Positions 23,686-35,800 of a stretch of 64,000 bases of DNA are shown one piece after another. Below the pieces are notes generated by a model. The model had not been told where the DNA came from. It searched no databases and saw nothing but the letters and a program-made list of their open reading frames with translations. Every line of letters begins with the position of its first letter. Position 1 is the stretch's first letter. A program made the position numbers and the translations under genes. This DNA comes from Chimonanthus salicifolius (Eukaryota; Streptophyta; Magnoliopsida; Laurales; Calycanthaceae): positions 20,355,302 to 20,419,301 of the forward strand of contig CM023534.1 in the NCBI GenBank assembly GCA_013350335.1, in the 5' to 3' direction.

Positions 23686-24706
23686 ATAAATCATCCATAT
23701 TTACCAACAGGCATTACAAAATAACGACTTTTATAAATGATCTTTTTATTTACTTGTTGTCATGTAAATGATAAAAAGATATATCAGTGTCTCATCATCA
23801 TCTTCAAAACTAAAATCTATCTAATATAAGATCATTTTTTTAAATTCTACATCTTAGTTATAAAAAAATTTCCAGATTAAATTGGCATTTAATGTTGGAT
23901 TCCAATATTAGTTATAGTCATGCAACAAACAAGTCAAAAAACGACATTCACTGATCTGAACTAAAAATTACTATTTTTTTTTCGAAAACTACTGTGTCAA
24001 CACTAATTTTTATTCCATTAAACTTTTAACCTAAGTTATTAGATTTTTAAACTATGCTATTCTCATTGGATGTTCCAAGCTCCAACATCGCAGCGGACTT
24101 GAATATTACTCTTGCACATTCCTATTCTTATTGGTGGTAGACGCACTTAGCAGCATCCTAACCCACGGCAGGTTGGAAGGAGGGAGAAGAGGAACCCACC
24201 GTACCAAAGAGAAGGTTACTTACCAACGAATGTTGAATAAATTAATTGAATAATATTTTTCAATTTTCACACATAAATTAAAAAAAATATTGAATAAATT
24301 AATTGGATGATAAACATCAAACTGAGGTAAAAGATGTCAAATATTTTCTGGACCGTTGATTTTAATGACCGTTGATGGTGCTCTAAAGATGTTTTTTCAA
24401 ATTATTTGCAGGGCAGCTGAGGAGAAATGCCAATGTGAACATGGCTGAATTATATTGTGTGCTTATCAATTCCAATGTACAAATGGCTGACATTGGAAAA
24501 CACTGAGATGGAATTTTTGCTTAGCACATGGCTCACGAGAGTAAATAAACTTAATACTAATTAATACTTTACTCTTATCCAATTTGAATTGATCTCATCG
24601 TTATATTAAAATTTATACAAAACTTCTCTCATTTTTACCGTGATTTTTTTATTCTTAAAAATTATGACTTTTGAAATTTATTGGATCCAATTTTTTATGA
24701 AAAGTA

Positions 24707-24999
24707 TAGGGGTGAAACTGAGAAATCATGCGGGTCGGGTCATGCGAGTCGGGTTGGGTTGAGAAGACAAAAACCCGAATGAAATTTCGGGTCGGATTGA
24801 GGAATTTTCAAGTTAATCCGACCCGACCCAACCCGGCTAAAATGGGTTCAGAATGAGAATCGGGTCAGAATTCAAGTCGGACCGGGTCGAAAATTTCAGG
24901 TCAATGCTCGGGTTGGGTCGGCTTGGATTCCATAAATATTGATTCGAGTCGAGTTAGATTTTAAGAAACTCAATCCAATCCGACCCGATTTCAGTCCTA
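24707..24999. mobile_element. hAT-like MITE, TAGGGGTGAAAC family, copy 2
   Basis: It begins TAGGGGTGAAACTG and ends GATTTCAGTCCTA, an imperfect inverse. It is flanked by a perfect 8-bp direct repeat, GAAAAGTA, at 24699-24706 and 25000-25007. The interior consists of CGGGTCGGGT-type repeats in both orientations, as in copy 1. It is non-autonomous. Confidence 0.88.
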
Positions 25000-26879
25000 G
25001 AAAAGTATTATTCAAAAATACTATTACAAATTTCCAATAACTCAACTCCACCTCTTGAACCCCAACCAGGTGGGTCAACAAGCCCACTCGTACATTATTG
25101 CACATGCGGTACAATATAATTCTATACTAATTTATCCATCTTGTCTTGTGCGAATAAATTTTGGTCAATAATGCGTAGTGTACTGACTAATTTTTTAAAT
25201 AATATCTAAAATGCATATTTTAACTAAGCTAATTGATTGGCGTGTCTCCTACTCTATTAAACTATAGTCATTTATGTGTTAAAATTATTTGAACTATTGA
25301 TTGTTTAAGAAAATTACAAATAGATTTTTCTTTTAAGTTGCCTGCTGCAAAGACAAGCTCAAGTCTACTGATTTCGATCTGAAGTGACTTAAAGTTTTAA
25401 CCAAATTAAATTACATTAAAGTAGTGATTTTTTTCATGTTTAACTCTCCATTTATTAGATTCAAGTTTAACATAAATCAATGTCAATCATTAAAAGTTGT
25501 GGAATAGGATGATATGTTGGGATTTACTTTTGAGTAATCAAGAGTCGACATTTTATTCATTTAAAGGGGTTAGAGTAAAAAAATCCACTTTAAGAAATGA
25601 GCTCTTGAGTTTGATTGACTGCTCAATTCCAAAGAACCACTCCTAATAATTATTTATCAGGTGTGTGTGAAATTGAGATGTCTTTATATATCTTAAGAAT
25701 TAGTCTGATAAAATTCCATTTAGATGAGACGGTTGAACACATTGAACATAAAAAAAAACCACATTTTATTCATTACACAATGTTAGAAAGCCTTTTCATC
25801 GATTTTGTCAGGCTTCGCAAGACTCATTCAGTCATTTGTATCAGCAAAGCTCAAAACCCATCCACATTGGGTTTTTATGCTAAATCATGCCAAGTAATTA
25901 GAGAAATGAAAAGTCTAAACCTGTTCATTAAAGCGATTTCAGATAATGACAGATGAACATCCTATAAAGGCTTAATTCAAATTATAATGTGGTTCATTTC
26001 TTTATTTTGTAAGTTAATAAAATATATTAAAAAATTGTTCTTATTAACACTTGTAGCCATACAAATTAGAGAAAAACCAATATAATCATGGTCTTATAGA
26101 AAAGAGGAAAGCTTGTTAAATCATAATGAGACTAAGGGGTTTTAATTGTTTTCTTTTCTACAATAGAATAAATAAGGAAAAAAACTAAGTATTGGGGTTT
26201 TAATCTCCTTTATGCCAGTGTGCCATTAGCATTCGAAGTTTCTTTCTCAAGTCTTTGAATTATTGACTCTCTCTTTGTCTTTCGGTCTTCATCTTTCTTT
26301 TTTCTGCAAATCTATTAATTATGAGTTTTCTTACTAAGTCTTTGAATTACTGTCACATTTTTCCTTTCTCATAATGTTTTTCAATATCTAGTTATAAGAA
26401 AGACAATTTTAGCGGTTGATATTAACTTTGGCTTTTTTTAATTTTTTTTATAATTAAATGTTTGGTTCTTGCCAATAATACTTAATGTAGCATTGCTTTT
26501 TGGGGGCATCTATCTAATAATGTTTTTGAGATCTTTAGCTTTGTCCTTAATTTGTAGTAATTCTACTTGTGAAAAATTTTAGGTACAGCAAACATCATAG
26601 GACATCATTTCAATAATCAAATAATAATGCTTTTTCTATTTTTTTAATCTTAGTTTATTTTGATGTTTGGATGTTTCTAATAATTTCAAATGTTCATTTT
26701 TGTTATTTTGTTACTTTTATTGATAAACACTGTTATATGATATGATTTTATAAACCGAATTTTTTATCATTTTCAATACTTTCATAAATGGGTCATCATT
26801 AATTAAATTACTATATTAAAATTCTATCAAGTGTTAAAGGCAATGAATACGTGTTTACTTCTTTTATTAATATAGACTA

Positions 26880-27290
26880 TGCAATTGAATCTCAATATCT
26901 TGTCCATGCACTCTTCACCAAAATGGTCTCGCTAAAAGAAATTATCAACATTTTGTAGAATTTAGCCCATTCTTTGCTTTATGAAACGAATGTTCCAAAG
27001 TTATGTTCTCAAGTCTATTTTAATTGTTGTTATTTGATTAATCGTATACCTACTTAAATCTTAAATTAAAAGTCACTTGTTTATAAAGTTTTTCTTCATT
27101 GACCTATCCATTTCATGCTGTTCATGTATTTTGTTGTGTATCCATTTTATAAAAATCTTTATCTCCCAATATAAATATGCTACAGATCTTCTATATAAAG
27201 AAGGTTATTCCAGGTGTAGTCTTGGGGATATTTCATTTTTTGTGAAAACTGCCCTCAATGTTGTTGTTGATGACGAATTAATATAAGATC
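26880..27290 (+). mobile_element. Copia integrase relic
   Basis: Frame-hopping translation of the plus strand gives a chain of Ty1/Copia integrase landmarks: a QNG-A-K/R-like block (CAAAATGGTCTCGCTAAAAG), then AHSLLYETNVPK, then CYLINRIPT, with a degraded G-Y-x-x-x-Q-x-G-Y-like part near 27200. In intact elements these lie in this order after the DD35E core. Numerous stops make it a pseudogene. No LTRs are visible nearby. Confidence 0.65.
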
Positions 27291-27525
27291 TATCACTTAG
27301 CTAGATTTGACTTATATTATTGGTCTTGTTAATCAATTTAGCATGCTCTTCAAGGTGTGTTTCTCAAAATCATATTTATATTTTTCAGTATTTTAAGACT
27401 AACCCTAGTTGTCATATTTTCTATAAAGCGCAAGTTAGATTTACTATTCATGGTTAGTGCAAACTAGATTTGTTTTCCAAATAACTAATAGTCTACTATC
27501 GATTACTGTATTTCTTGTAATGAAT

Positions 27526-27665
27526 CAGGGATTGAAATATCGGTATCGGCTGATATCTGAATATCGATCGCAAAATTTCTCTCTCTAATTTTTAAAAAAA
27601 AATTAGAACCACCGATATCACACTATATTGGACGATACATATCGGCTGATATCAAAACTCGCTAC
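27526..27665. repeat. CAGGG...ATATCGG quasi-palindromic repeat, locus 1
   Basis: The sequence starts CAGGGATTGAAATATCGG and contains repeated ATATCGGCTGATATC, an almost perfect palindrome. Related loci lie at 39996, 42075, 59260 and 63338. The CAGGG start resembles hAT termini, but the right end and a target duplication are unclear here. Confidence 0.55.
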
Positions 27666-28919
27666 AATGCATATTTTGATGTGTCAAGAAATATTTTATT
27701 TCTAGTTTTGAGTTGTGAAGCATAATAAAGGGTTATGGTCAATACTAATTGAAAACTCCTATGCTTAAGGGATTCACTAATCAAAAACACTGATTATATT
27801 TTGTAATAATCAAATAGTATTTACATTGCTTATGATCTTGTCTATTATGAGTTGCCTAAGTATGTTAAAGTTGATTGCTATTTTTTTTTTTTTTTATGTG
27901 TGGAAAATTCACACACAATCTTACTAAAATTATTATTTTATTTGTGACGATCTTATTTTTAACACTATCATCACTCTTATTTTAAGTTCAAAGATCAATT
28001 GATGAACACAAAATCCATTTTACCAAAAATAGCCCAATAACATTTTGGCCAAGTTGGACGTTCCAACTTAAGAGGAATTTTGTCGGATCATTTTGTTCTA
28101 TAAAGGATATTAATTTGTATAATTCCTTTTGCTTGTACCATTGTACAACACATTATAAGATATTATTCATTTATTACATTTTAAAAGACAATTTACCAAA
28201 CTTTTTCCTTTTCTTTATCAATTTATTATTCTTCTCATTATAAATTAATTGTAAAGTAAAAACCAACACTTCAACTGGTTTTAATTAATCATTAGTAAGG
28301 CATACACTAAACTAAACTACCAACTAAGTAATTTGTAAAATTGACTAGATTTTATTTCTAAGCATACTATTAATATCACCATCATCATTGTATAGTCTTT
28401 TATCTCATCAATTTAAATTAGCCTTTATATTTGAATTTAACAAATTATTACTACGAGTTAAAGTCATACAGGATACAAGAATGAACCTTTGCCAATTGTA
28501 CAATAAATTCAAGTCTACTATTAATATGATACAATAAAATTAATGTGGAGCAGAACCTCAAAATGAATAGGTGAATTATCTACATGAGTGCATGGTGTTT
28601 ATGTGTAACCAATTCTATATTCAATCTAAAATGTTGTTTTCTTATTTGTATTTATATCTAACTCAAATTAATATCTATTAAATGTATATTTACCAATGAA
28701 TTAAGTATTGCATGTAAAATATTTATTAAAAACTTTATTTTAATCTTAAAAATAAAAAGTTAGATAATTTAATGAATTTTATTTTAAATTTTATTACTTA
28801 TATAATATAAAATATTAAATAAAAATTTCATACATTTAGAGGTGGAAGTAAATTGGACCTGACTGCTAGAGGTTTCTCATTTTTCCTCTTATAAAAATAA
28901 AAAGTGCAGAAAATTAGAC

Positions 28920-29090
28920 TTTTTTTTTTTTTTAATTTATGTGTGGGAGATCGTGAGAAACCCAGCGTAAAATTCCTACGGGTGATACCCACCGCTCTTA
29001 GAGTACACCAAGTTACGCCATGGGGCTCGAACTTGGCACCAACCTCTCCTTGAGGCGGGAAGTTAACCAGTTGAACTATATTTATGTGGA
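28920..29090 (-). mobile_element. tRNA-derived SINE, copy B
   Basis: Minus strand: A box TAGTTCAACTGGTTAAC, B box AAGTTCGAGCCCC, then a body ending CACACATAAATTAAA and an A-tail (plus-strand T-run from 28920). It shares its head, body layout and tail junction with copy A at 23517, which defines one family. Target duplication is not clear. Confidence 0.75.
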
Positions 29091-29499
29091 CTTCTTACTT
29101 CTTTAATGACACATGAACTCTTTCTATCAAGAATATAAAAAATTAGTACTTTTCTCTCTTTTTCTAAAAAAATATTTCACTAGGAAAAGAAAGATTTTTC
29201 TAAATTGTCGAAATAATACTTTATATATATTTAATAAAATACACAATAAAAACGACAAGTTTTCTTGACTCAATACTGAAGTTGATTTTATAATATATAT
29301 TGGATGACATAAATAAAAAATAAAACACAATTTTTATTTAAAAATTTTCTCTTTTAAAAAAATTGAGAATATATTTAACCATTAAATTATTTAAACGGCA
29401 TGGAACCAAACATGTGGGCCATCTCCAGCTCAAAAATATTGGGACCCACTCGAAACCCACATCATCATCGTCATCACTGCCTTCTATTTCAAATTATAA

Positions 29500-29856
29500 C
29501 CCCTCCACACATCCACAAAGCCTAATTATTGCACTGCTTCCAAAGCCGCACGTCGCCTTCAAATCTCCACCGTCAGTGCCGGCTAAGGATGATACACTAC
29601 ATGTTTTAATTTCTATTAAACAATTCCTTTTTATGATTTTATCCCCTCAAATAAATAAATAAAAAATAACTACACACGCAGAGCCCACCGCCCAGTCCAA
29701 CCAGACTCCTTCAAGCCTGTTCAAAACTCTAGTTCCATACCCTTTTCGTCTAATTCGCCTTCCATTTTTCGCCTTTCTTCTCCCTCTTCATATCCGTCTC
29801 TCGAATTTTCACCAATTTGTCCTTCCCTAGGGTTTTCTTGAGAATTCTAGGGCAGG
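29500..29856 (+). promoter_or_regulatory. SYP22 proximal promoter and 5' leader
   Basis: The 350 bases before the SYP22 start turn C-rich and pyrimidine-rich in contrast to the AT-rich DNA upstream (CTTCTCCCTCTTCATA, TTCCCTAGGGTTTTCTTG), as is usual for plant 5' leaders. No clear TATA box is seen, although AAATAAATAAATAAAAAA sits at about 29650. The start lies in GGCAGGATGAGC, an acceptable plant context. Confidence 0.4.
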
Positions 29857-32800
29857 ATGAGCTTCCAAGACCTCGAATCCGGACGTTCCTTGCCCTTGAG
29901 GCGGGAACTCCTTAATGGAAAGCAGGATCCGACGCAGGCGGTCGCGTCCGGCGTTTTTCAGATCAATACAGCCGTCTCGATGTTCCAACGGCTCGTCAAT
30001 ACGCTTGGAACGCCAAAAGATACGCCTGTGCTGAGGGAAAAGCTGTAAAGTTTCCATATTTTTTTTTTTTCAGTTTCTTTTAGTTTTATGTACGAGTTGA
30101 TGATTGAGTAATTTTTTCCTAGACACTTGATTGGTGAATTCAAATTTAGGATTTATAAATTTGAATAGTAGAGAAGTGCCTTCTGCGATTACTGTTTAGG
30201 GTGTAACAGTCTTTGTTAAGCATGCTACTCGGCATTAGCAATGTGAATGCGAGATCTTTATTGAAGTGTCATCGTTTGTAGAAGACGTTCTGGCTCTGTT
30301 TTGGATGCTGGGAAAGGAAAGTAGTTCCCAGTAAATATTCAATTCTAACGAAAAATGGTTAAAAATTTGTTTTTTTTTTTGTGGTTTGGGTTAAAAAGTG
30401 ATTATTTTTAGGAAACTACGTTTCTTCCGTGTGTACCAAACTGAGCGTTTGTATTGATTGGGAAAAAGAGGAATTGAGGAGTCATCATCATCACCTACCT
30501 ACTGACTGGGTAAAAAATGGAACTTTGTGTTTTCATCCTAGCAGTCTTTTTCCAATAGTTTGAGGTTGAGTTTGTGATACTTGTTCTTGTATTTGGCTAT
30601 GCTCTTCTTCAAAGTGAAATGATGTTATCAATCTTTATTGAAGTTCAGAAATTTCTCCTCATTTCATCTTGAGATACCTGGTCTATTAGGAGCCAAAATC
30701 CATGTTACTTTTGTAATGGATTAATCTTCAATTGATTTTTAGGACAACAACAATTGATTTTATTGATAAAGAAAAAAGGAAGCTTGATAGGTGTGAATTA
30801 TTACAACGATGGAGATTGTGAGTACGAGTCATCTTTCAAACTCAAAAGAAAAAGGAAAAAAGAAGAAGAGATAAACAAAGAGTTGATGCAAGGCCAAAAG
30901 AGGGGAAAAATAAGTGTCTCAAATGCAAACTATCCTTCATGTGGATAAATGGGGTAATCATGGTCATCTAATGTTCTGGCATCACTTTTCCTTCATAACA
31001 ACCCTTTTTTTGGTTCTTTGTGCCTTTTTATAGTAGGTACATCCTCATCAGCATTTGCCTCATTCCAGTCTTATAGCAGAATATTCTTTTTCGCCCTTTT
31101 TAGCCCTGTCCACTCCCTCTGAAGGTTTAACCCATAATATCGGTATGAAATTCCTCTTTCAGCCATGAATAATTGAGTCCTGGTTCAGGTCAATTAGTCT
31201 GACCAATTAATTCGGGGAAGATCTGTACCAGAATATTATCTTACCTGAATGATAAATTGTAATTAGCTTTAAAGATGCAAGTTATGTCATTACATGGAGA
31301 TTTATGATATTAGACCTATCAATGTTGTCAAAATCGTACGAGTCGCGAGTTGACTTGTACAATTCGACTCGAATCGATGGCTGAAATGTGTTGAATCGCA
31401 TGTAGAATCAGAAACATCGACTCGTACGATTTGCGATTCCATCACATGAATCGATAGCTGTTGCGATTCATCTCAGATGGAAAGACATGTATCTGATTTT
31501 TCTTCCTCTTCCTTTTCCTTCTTCCTCTTCGTGTATCATTGTCTGTTCCGTCTCCATCATTCCTCTTTTTCGCTCGCAGGTCTCCTTTCTTTCCCTTTCT
31601 TTCTGTCACAGCGTGTAAAGAAAACATTTCTTTCTCTCTTTCGTGCTTTACCCTCGTGCGAGGACTGTCCCCCGTTTAGTTTTAGTATCCGTGAACGTCG
31701 CAGCGTGTAAAGAAAACCCCTTCTTTCTCTCTTTCGTGCTTTACACTCGTGCGAGGACTGTCCCCTTTTTAGTTTAGTTCCGTGAACATGGCCCATTTTA
31801 GTTTCAAGAGTCTTCTACTTCTTCTTTTCAAACGGTTTTTATAGTTTTTTTAATTTTATCATTGTTTTTTATGTCCTAATTAAGAAACTCTCTTTTATTT
31901 TTTTTCAATCTTTTATATGTATTTAAAAAAAAATAAAAAACACTAATTTTTTAAAATTATTTAATGAATACTAATAAAATTTATTTAAATGTCTTTGATT
32001 TATTTATTGTTTTTTAATTTATCAGTATTTAATATTTATATTTTAATCTCATATTAATACATTTCTTTTTCTATTAGATTTTTTTTGAGATTTTAGAATT
32101 TGGATAATAAAAATTGATGAATTATGATGATTTAGAATGTAAAAACTTGACTTCTAATGCATTTTAATTTAATTTTGTATCGGTACATTTTGTCATATAC
32201 TCATGTATTATGAGGAATTGAAAAATCAGTTTATTATTCTATGTTTTTTATTTGTAATTATAGTATAAATAATAATCTTAGAAAAAAATATTATGAATCT
32301 TACGATTCTACGATTCACACCCCTAGACCGATTTACGATACAATTCGAGTTTGACAACATTGAGACCTATGATAGATTGTGGGTGATGGAGAGCATGTTT
32401 TTTAGGGTTGAATGCACAAGTGAAATTCAAAAAGCTGACCTAGATAGATGTGATAATGGCTTCAATGATGATGATGATGGAATATACCATTTTCATTAGC
32501 TCTTCTGTTTTTCGTTTTATTTGTTCTTCTAAGTGATGGTTCTTAATTTTTTTAGGCACAAGACAAGGCTACATATTGGTCAGTTGGTGAAAGACACTTC
32601 TGCCAAACTTAAACAAGCCAGTGAAATAGATCATCAAGCTGAAGTCAGTGTGAGTGACTTTTCTGATATATTTTAATATTTGTGATGTCCCAAAACAAAG
32701 AATTTTCTTTTACAATGACCGGCTTTCTCCTATGCTGTGTACAAAATTTCTTTTACAATGATGCCTTGAACTGTCACTGTAGCAGTGGGAGTTGTAGTGA

Positions 32801-35800
32801 TAAAGCTACCTCTTTTTATGAAGGTCCTCCCATAAAAAGATTTCCACAGATTCAGCCTATTGAACTTTTCTCATATCACCAACTCATTTATCATGTGTCT
32901 TGTGTGTTTGAATGCTTTTACAATTTCAGTTTTCAAATGATGCGTGTCCATATGAGTGCAGGCCAGCAAAAGGATTGCAGACTGCTAAGCTTGCAAAAGA
33001 TTTCCAAGCAGTTTTGAAAGAGTTTCAGAAGGCTCAAAGGCTAGCAGCTGAGAGGGAAACAGCATATGCCCCTTTTGTTCCGCAGGCTGTCCTTCCTTCT
33101 AGGTAATTTGGGTAGCAAATACCTGGTAAAGGCTACTGTCAAGAAAGAGAAAAAAGGCCTTATATGATATGTCTAATAACAATTGTGAAATTCTGTATAA
33201 CAGGTGTATCTTGGCTTTGACACTGTCATTCCATCCATTATTAAGACACTAAAAAATGACAAAGTAAAACATAAGCAAAGCAACAATTAATTGCCTTCCA
33301 TCCTTAACAAGGATATCTGCTTTACAGTGAGCCGAGTAGAGATCCTGTGAGAATAATAAGTTCCAACTCCTCACCAAAATCCCAGATCTCGTCAATCCAA
33401 TCCAAGTCACTCCACTGTGTCATAGTTGCACTCATTACATTTCTATCATCATGCTTTTGTACAATAGCCAACAGAAATTGTTGAAAATTTCTCTAGTATA
33501 ATTGGTTCATATGCTATTTCTCTTCTTGTGTTTTATTTGTCTTGTAAATGCATATAATCAACTCATTTACTGATAATTTTATTGTCAGATGAGGCATTCT
33601 AACCTATATTGTAGTGGCATGTCTTGCAAGCTTTGATTTATATAAGTATCATGGATACTAATATTTTGCCTGCTCATCTCTAATACAGCTATACTGCAAG
33701 TGAGTTGGATGTACGTTCAGATAAAACTCCAGAAGAACGAGCTCTTCTTGTAGAAACAAGAAGGTGAGTTTTGTATGTCAATAGTCAACGTGATCATGTG
33801 AGCTGTTGATACTGTAACTAATGACTTAGATTTCTTAGAATCTCATCTGTGTGATAATCAAATTTTCTTTAGATTCTGTTATACTATTAATTTCTTATCA
33901 CCATTTATTGACTTGAAATACACACAATTTTTTTGGCCGAACTAGGATCATGTGTAGTTTGAATTGTCCTTTGCTAGCCAGCTGACCTCTTTTGACTACC
34001 ATTAGGGGTTCACATAGTGACAGCAGTGGGTTGAGCTGGCCTGGAAGCTGATTGGACCTGGCTTGTCCTCTACCTGACATGGTTGCCAATATTTCTTGAT
34101 TTGTAATAGTGAGAAATGAATCCCTGACCAGAATAATGTTGATTTAAGATTCTTAATGTTTATTTTTGTTACCATTTAGAGCTTGCTCTTTTTTTTTGAA
34201 TCATGAAATGAGAAATATGAATTATGTATCTCGGGGTCTGCTACTCTTACTTGACAGTGAATTATGGATTTTTATATCGAGTTCTAATAAGCTTTGCCAG
34301 GCCAACTAAAGCTGTATTGCTATTGGGCTGATTGAGTTGAGCCTAAAGTTTTGGTCTTGATCTTGATCCTAGCTAATGTCAATTCATAATGTCATATGGA
34401 GGCCAATGTTGAAAAAGCTGAACTTAAAAAAAAACCATTTTATGCATTGAATTTTGAGTTGTGAATCCTAATTCATTGGGTGACAAGATTCATATTTTTT
34501 TTTTTTCAAAAATATTGAAACTTTTTTTTTTAAAGAATGTGTAGATATATGAAATAGTATAAAATAGCTACAGTACAATAATATGTGCAGTTCTGAATTC
34601 TGTTTCTATATTGAGTCAGGTGCATAAATATTGCAATGATGCATTATATAACTATTCCATTGGGAGTTCAAATTTCAAAATTTCAAATTTCAAGGTACTT
34701 TACTAGTATAATCCAAGCATTGTTGTACAAAGGCCAACAATAAGCTAAAAGACTCCAAAGACTCTAGGTTCAACTCAAGCCAAACAACCCAGCAAAGCCA
34801 AAAGTCCCAGATTTTAAATTCCAAATGGCCACAAAATTCTATTATCTATGGGAATAACATGATTTCCAAACCAATGTATATTAATCCTCTTGTGAATATG
34901 AGATACATAGTTGGTGGCATAAAATTTTAATAGAGTAGAGGCTCTATAAGATCCGTAGGAAGAGTAAGGTCATGTGGAGGGTCTACAAGGTAACGTGTAC
35001 TAGGTCATGTGTGTTCTAGTCATGTTCTTAAAGGAGTCTCATTTGATGGACCTGGCCACCTTCAGCAACAAATATAATTCTGGAGCTTCTGTTGGTCTAT
35101 ACGCAGACAAGAGGTCTTGTTGCTGGATAATGAAATTACCTTCAATGAGGCCGTCATTGAGGAGAGAGAGCAAGGAATCCAAGAAATCCAGCAGCAGATT
35201 GGTGAGGTGAACGAAATGTTCAAAGACCTTGCAGTGCTGGTTCATGATCAAGGACATATCGTCGGTATCTATCTTAACTCTCCCAGACTTCTCGCTATTT
35301 GTCTTTTCTCTCCCGTAACCACCTCTCTGCTGTTTTACTTGCAGATGACATTGAATCCAACATTGAGAACTCCTATGCAGCTACTGCACAAGGAAAAACC
35401 CAACTTGGACAAGCAGCCAAGACACAAAAATCAAATTCATCTCTGGTAAATTGTGATTTGTCATCATTTTTCTGCATTATACTAATACTACTGCTGCCAC
35501 TGCTGCTACTGCTAATACTATGGTTTGGTACAACATACAGTCCTAGAGTCATTAGATTTTGAGCCAAGCATTTTGAAATAGGCAGACATTTATTGTAGTC
35601 GTACAATCATGCATCCCTTTTTAAGAAGATTACTGTTATGCATCTTTTTGGAATAATTATGGATAGGTGCTGCAGCAATGAGCTTTAATGAGAAATTACC
35701 TCTTGTGAACTGGGTAACTAGTTTTTAGGTGGAGCCGACAATTACATGTTACCTTCTCCTACCCATTTTGTATCCTTCAACTCCATTGATGCAGGCTTGG

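Larger units (their letters stand above)
16600..29360. other. Gene-poor AT-rich intergenic region between divergent genes
   Basis: About 13 kb separate SPR2 (-) from SYP22 (+). All open frames here are short and do not resemble proteins I know, apart from decayed transposon pieces. Individual repeats are listed separately (17454, 18531, 20111, 21170, 23517, 24707, 26880, 27526, 28920). The stretches 18.9-19.9 kb, 22.3-23.5 kb, 25.0-26.8 kb and 27.7-28.9 kb show nothing beyond AT-rich sequence. Confidence 0.6.

Noticed and set aside
25615..25956. 113-codon plus-strand frame in the intergenic region
   Set aside because: No recognisable domain, AT-driven composition and no gene-like context; left out as chance.
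27526..27665. CRISPR-like alternation of ATATCGG repeats
   Set aside because: Repeats are palindromic, irregularly spaced and variable; this is plant nuclear DNA.
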